Of a DNA stretch of 58,807 bases, positions 56,434 through 58,807 are shown in pieces. The first letter of the stretch is position 1. Each line of letters opens with the position of its first letter. The notes below the pieces were generated by a model, which was not told the origin of the DNA, searched no databases, and worked only from the letters and a program-made list of their open reading frames with translations. Source of the DNA: Allobosea sp. (GTDB lineage: Bacteria > Pseudomonadota > Alphaproteobacteria > Rhizobiales > Beijerinckiaceae). The DNA is taken from assembly GCF_017308075.1 (NCBI RefSeq), contig NZ_JAFKFX010000047.1, positions 1 to 58,807 of the forward strand. The letters are read 5' to 3'. Position numbers and translations under genes: made by a program.

Positions 56434-58464
56434 TCAGCGCGCCTGCGCGGTCTGGCCTCCGGCCCGCACGATCAGCCCCAGGACCTCGTCGCGCTGGCGC
56501 TTGAATTCGGCGAGGGCGCGGCCGTCGAGCTCGCGCCCGCGTGGCACCTTGATCTTCATCGGGTTGACGAAATTGCCGTTGACCATGACCTCGTAGTGCA
56601 GATGCGGGCCGGTCGAGAGGCCGGTATTGCCCAGGAAGCCGATCACCTGGCCCTGGCGGACCTTGACGCCGGGCGCGATGCCCTTGGCGAAGGCCGATTG
56701 GTGCGAATAGCTGGTGACGTAGCCATTGGCGTGCTGGATCTCGATGCGCCGGCCATAGCCGGAATCCCATTCGGCCTTGATCACCGTGCCGTTGCCCGCC
56801 GCCAGGATCGGCGTGCCGATCTTGTTGGCCCAGTCGACGCCGGTATGCATCTTCGAATAGCGCATGATCGGGTGGTAGCGCATGCCGAAGCCCGAGCGCA
56901 TCTCGGCATCGCTGATCGGCTTGCGCAACAGGAACTTCTTCAGCGACCGTCCGTCCGGATCGAAGAAGTCGATCAGCCCGTCCTCGGGCGCCTGGTAGCG
57001 GAAGACCTGCCGGGTTTCGCCGCCGATGGTGAGCGAGGCCGAGAGAATTTCGGCGCGCTCGCCCTCGTCCTCGTCGGTGAAGATCACCTCGAGGCTGTCG
57101 CCGTCGCGGACGCGCTGCTGGAAATCGAGATCATAGGAGAAGATGCGGACGAGCTCGTCGATCAGGGCGCGCGGCAGGTCATGGCGCAGCCCGGTCTCGT
57201 ACAGGCTCTCATAGAGCCGGGCGCCGGTGCCGCCGCTGTCCTCCTCTTCCTCCTCCTCCTCGTCACTGCCCGTCTGGGCCTTCTGCTGCGGGCCGAGCGT
57301 CTCGGCCTTGGGCAGTGCGACAGGGGTGAAGACGCCTTTGTCGTTGATCGCGACCATCGCGGCCGGGCGGCCATTGTCGAGCAGGGCGATGCGGACGATC
57401 TGGCGCGCATCGCCCGGCCGCGGCCCGGGTGCGAACAGGGCCTGCAGGACCTGGCCCTCCGGCAGCGCGGCGATCTTCACCTTGCCGCCGAAGGCGTTGA
57501 TCATCGAGATGATCTGGTCGCGATTGGCGCCGGCATTGCGGACCACGGTCTCGAAATTCTCGCCGCGGCGGGTGATCAGCAGCTTCTCCTCGACCAGCGG
57601 CTCGCGTGTCGCGGCGATCGGCGCCTTCAGCGCATTGGTGACGTTTTCCGGGACGACGCGGACCTCGATCCCGGAGAAGGAGGTGTCGGTGGCCGGCGCG
57701 TAGCCGAGCAGATCGGCGCTCGCAGCGGCGGCGCCCTGGCCGAGGGTCCGGCTGAGCATCAGCTGCGGCGGGATCGGCAGGGCGGCGCGACGGTCGCTGG
57801 CGGCGAGGTTGGCGCGCTCCTCCTCCATCTGTGCGATCACCTCGGCGTCGCTCAGATTGGCCTTGCTCGCCTGGATGGTCAGCTCGGCGAGATCGCGCTT
57901 GGTGATCGAGACATCGGCATCGGGCAGATCGGTCACCGGCTCGGCATAGCGCTCGCTGCCGGGAGCGCCCTCGGCGAACAGGCGCAGCGGATTGAAGGGC
58001 GGGATGTTGGTGGCATAGACGCCGGTGGTCAGCGAGAGATTGGAGGCGAGGCGCACATAGGGGCGGACCTTGATCACCTCGCGATCGCCGACGCGCTGGG
58101 ACATCGGCGCGCGGGCGCTGTGCCTGGCCGAGGCGATCGGCTGTTCCGCCACGAGCTTGTCGCCCTTGCGCGCGCCGCCGCCGAGACCGGTGACCTGGCG
58201 CGTGGTCACCGTCTCCGGACGCTCGGCGAAGCTGGTGTCGCCGCGCATCGCCACGAGGATCGCGCCACCGAGCAGGGCCGCGCCGCAGGAGCCGACCAGC
58301 ATGCAGGCCGACAGCCAGCGCAGCGACACCCCGCGCCGGTCCAGGCCGGCCGGCGAGGCGCCCGCCGGTTGGATCGGGGGATCGATGCCGAGATCGACGA
58401 GCAGCGCCGCCGCTTCCGGCGTCAGCGGCTCATGCGGGGATCTCAGTTCGGGGGGAGCATTCAT
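56434..58464 (-). CDS. M23-family murein endopeptidase, membrane anchored
   Basis: A 676-residue protein with a cytoplasmic N terminus, one membrane helix (about residues 50-73), a long periplasmic part including a LysM/G5-like region around IISMINAFGGKVKIAALPEGQ, an acidic run EEEEEEED near 405, and the C-terminal M23 domain. Zinc motifs are intact: HTGVDW (HxxxD) near residue 540 and GPHLHYE (HxH) near 617. Expected to cut peptidoglycan cross-links during growth. The ribosome site before 58464 is weak. Confidence 0.92.
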   Translation of the reverse strand: MNAPPELRSPHEPLTPEAAALLVDLGIDPPIQPAGASPAGLDRRGVSLRWLSACMLVGSCGAALLGGAILVAMRGDTSFAERPETVTTRQVTGLGGGARKGDKLVAEQPIASARHSARAPMSQRVGDREVIKVRPYVRLASNLSLTTGVYATNIPPFNPLRLFAEGAPGSERYAEPVTDLPDADVSITKRDLAELTIQASKANLSDAEVIAQMEEERANLAASDRRAALPIPPQLMLSRTLGQGAAAASADLLGYAPATDTSFSGIEVRVVPENVTNALKAPIAATREPLVEEKLLITRRGENFETVVRNAGANRDQIISMINAFGGKVKIAALPEGQVLQALFAPGPRPGDARQIVRIALLDNGRPAAMVAINDKGVFTPVALPKAETLGPQQKAQTGSDEEEEEEEDSGGTGARLYESLYETGLRHDLPRALIDELVRIFSYDLDFQQRVRDGDSLEVIFTDEDEGERAEILSASLTIGGETRQVFRYQAPEDGLIDFFDPDGRSLKKFLLRKPISDAEMRSGFGMRYHPIMRYSKMHTGVDWANKIGTPILAAGNGTVIKAEWDSGYGRRIEIQHANGYVTSYSHQSAFAKGIAPGVKVRQGQVIGFLGNTGLSTGPHLHYEVMVNGNFVNPMKIKVPRGRELDGRALAEFKRQRDEVLGLIVRAGGQTAQAR

Positions 58465-58807
58465 GAGGTGAGCTTGGCCGAGTCCATCGATCGCCCGTTG
58501 GGCTGGTGCCGCGGGCGGCAGATTCTCCGTCGAATTCCAGGCCGAGCATGCCCGCCTCGCGCGTGGGAATCAAATCTATCCCCGGCGGACGGGCCGGCAG
58601 CCCTGCTTGAAAGGGCAGTGCAGGGGGAATGCGGCCCTTTGCGGGCGAGGCCTGGTGTACTGTTTCCGGGCCTTCAGGGTTGTTTTTGGGGATTGTGGTG
58701 TTGTGGTGTTGTTCCGGGGTGTTTGTTGATTGTCTTAAGCTGTTGTTTTTGTGGTCTTTTTTGTTTCTTGGGTGTTTTTGTCGAAAAACTTTCATGAAGC
58801 GTGTTGA
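58465..58807. other. Right end, 343 bp, with a G/T-skewed tract
   Basis: The first 200 bp are ordinary GC-rich upstream sequence of the peptidase. From about 58676 to 58790 the plus strand is almost only G and T, unlike anything else in the window. No gene is supported; an ATG at 58794 is followed by too little sequence to judge. Confidence 0.6.

Noticed and set aside
58430-58795. 121-codon minus-strand frame beginning at the right end
   Set aside because: Its first part is just the complement of the G/T-rich tract (Asn/Lys/His/Thr-rich) and the rest overlaps the M23 gene.

Overview
The window reads as one high-GC chromosomal segment of an alphaproteobacterium of the order Hyphomicrobiales (Rhizobiales), probably close to Bosea; the genus is a guess from protein resemblance. 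The order is supported by a complete AcpXL/FabXL/LpxXL set for the very-long-chain fatty acid of lipid A, a 180-kDa-class NAD-glutamate dehydrogenase, the F1-ATPase zeta inhibitor (DUF1476), DUF2794, a YbhL-type leader upstream of a Bax-inhibitor gene, and a CtrA-type TTAA-N7-TTAA box upstream of ftsK. I see no tRNA, rRNA, insertion sequence, prophage or CRISPR array. The content is mostly core housekeeping genes with small accessory insertions.

Layout. 1-6.3 kb: 5' part of ftsK, the glnK-amtB nitrogen operon with a sigma-54-like promoter, tesB thioesterase, a UbiH-type hydroxylase and a Trm112-like protein. 6.3-13.7 kb: giant NAD-glutamate dehydrogenase, an AhpD-like protein, DUF2794, and a Bax-inhibitor protein with its leader. 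13.9-20.2 kb: ybbP-ybbA permease/ATPase pair divergent from tesA, then an aldo/keto reductase, thpR and phhB. 20.2-30 kb: acyltransferase + DUF6875-like pair, an RluA pseudouridine synthase, ftsY-yciB, an SDR, DUF1232, a quinone oxidoreductase with a duplicated start region, an IalB-like protein and rlmN. 30-35.6 kb: RcnB-like protein, ggt, LemA-TPM-TPM, DUF1223. 35.6-42.7 kb: lipid A very-long-chain fatty acid cluster (acpXL, fabZXL, fabF2XL, fabF1XL, a FabG-like SDR, adh2XL, lpxXL), into which a ParD/ParE-type toxin-antitoxin pair has been inserted. 42.9-49.5 kb: acnA, then ccmAB, two small ORFs, and ccmCDG for cytochrome c maturation. 49.6-52.7 kb: purC - lipoprotein - purS - purQ, divergent from the ATPase zeta subunit. 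52.8-58.8 kb: HpcH/HpaI aldolase, AlkA-like glycosylase, gluQ, AEC transporter, M23 peptidase, and a strongly G/T-skewed right end.

Three copies of a ~106-bp palindromic intergenic element occur; in two of them the terminal CTAG supplies the stop codon of the gene that reads into it. Other palindromic repeats sit at gene boundaries and in one case contain a start codon. The signals most worth a second look are this repeat family, the toxin-antitoxin pair embedded in the essential-looking envelope lipid cluster, the start-codon tandem duplication, the hidden minus-strand terminator near 11.9 kb, and parS-like motifs.
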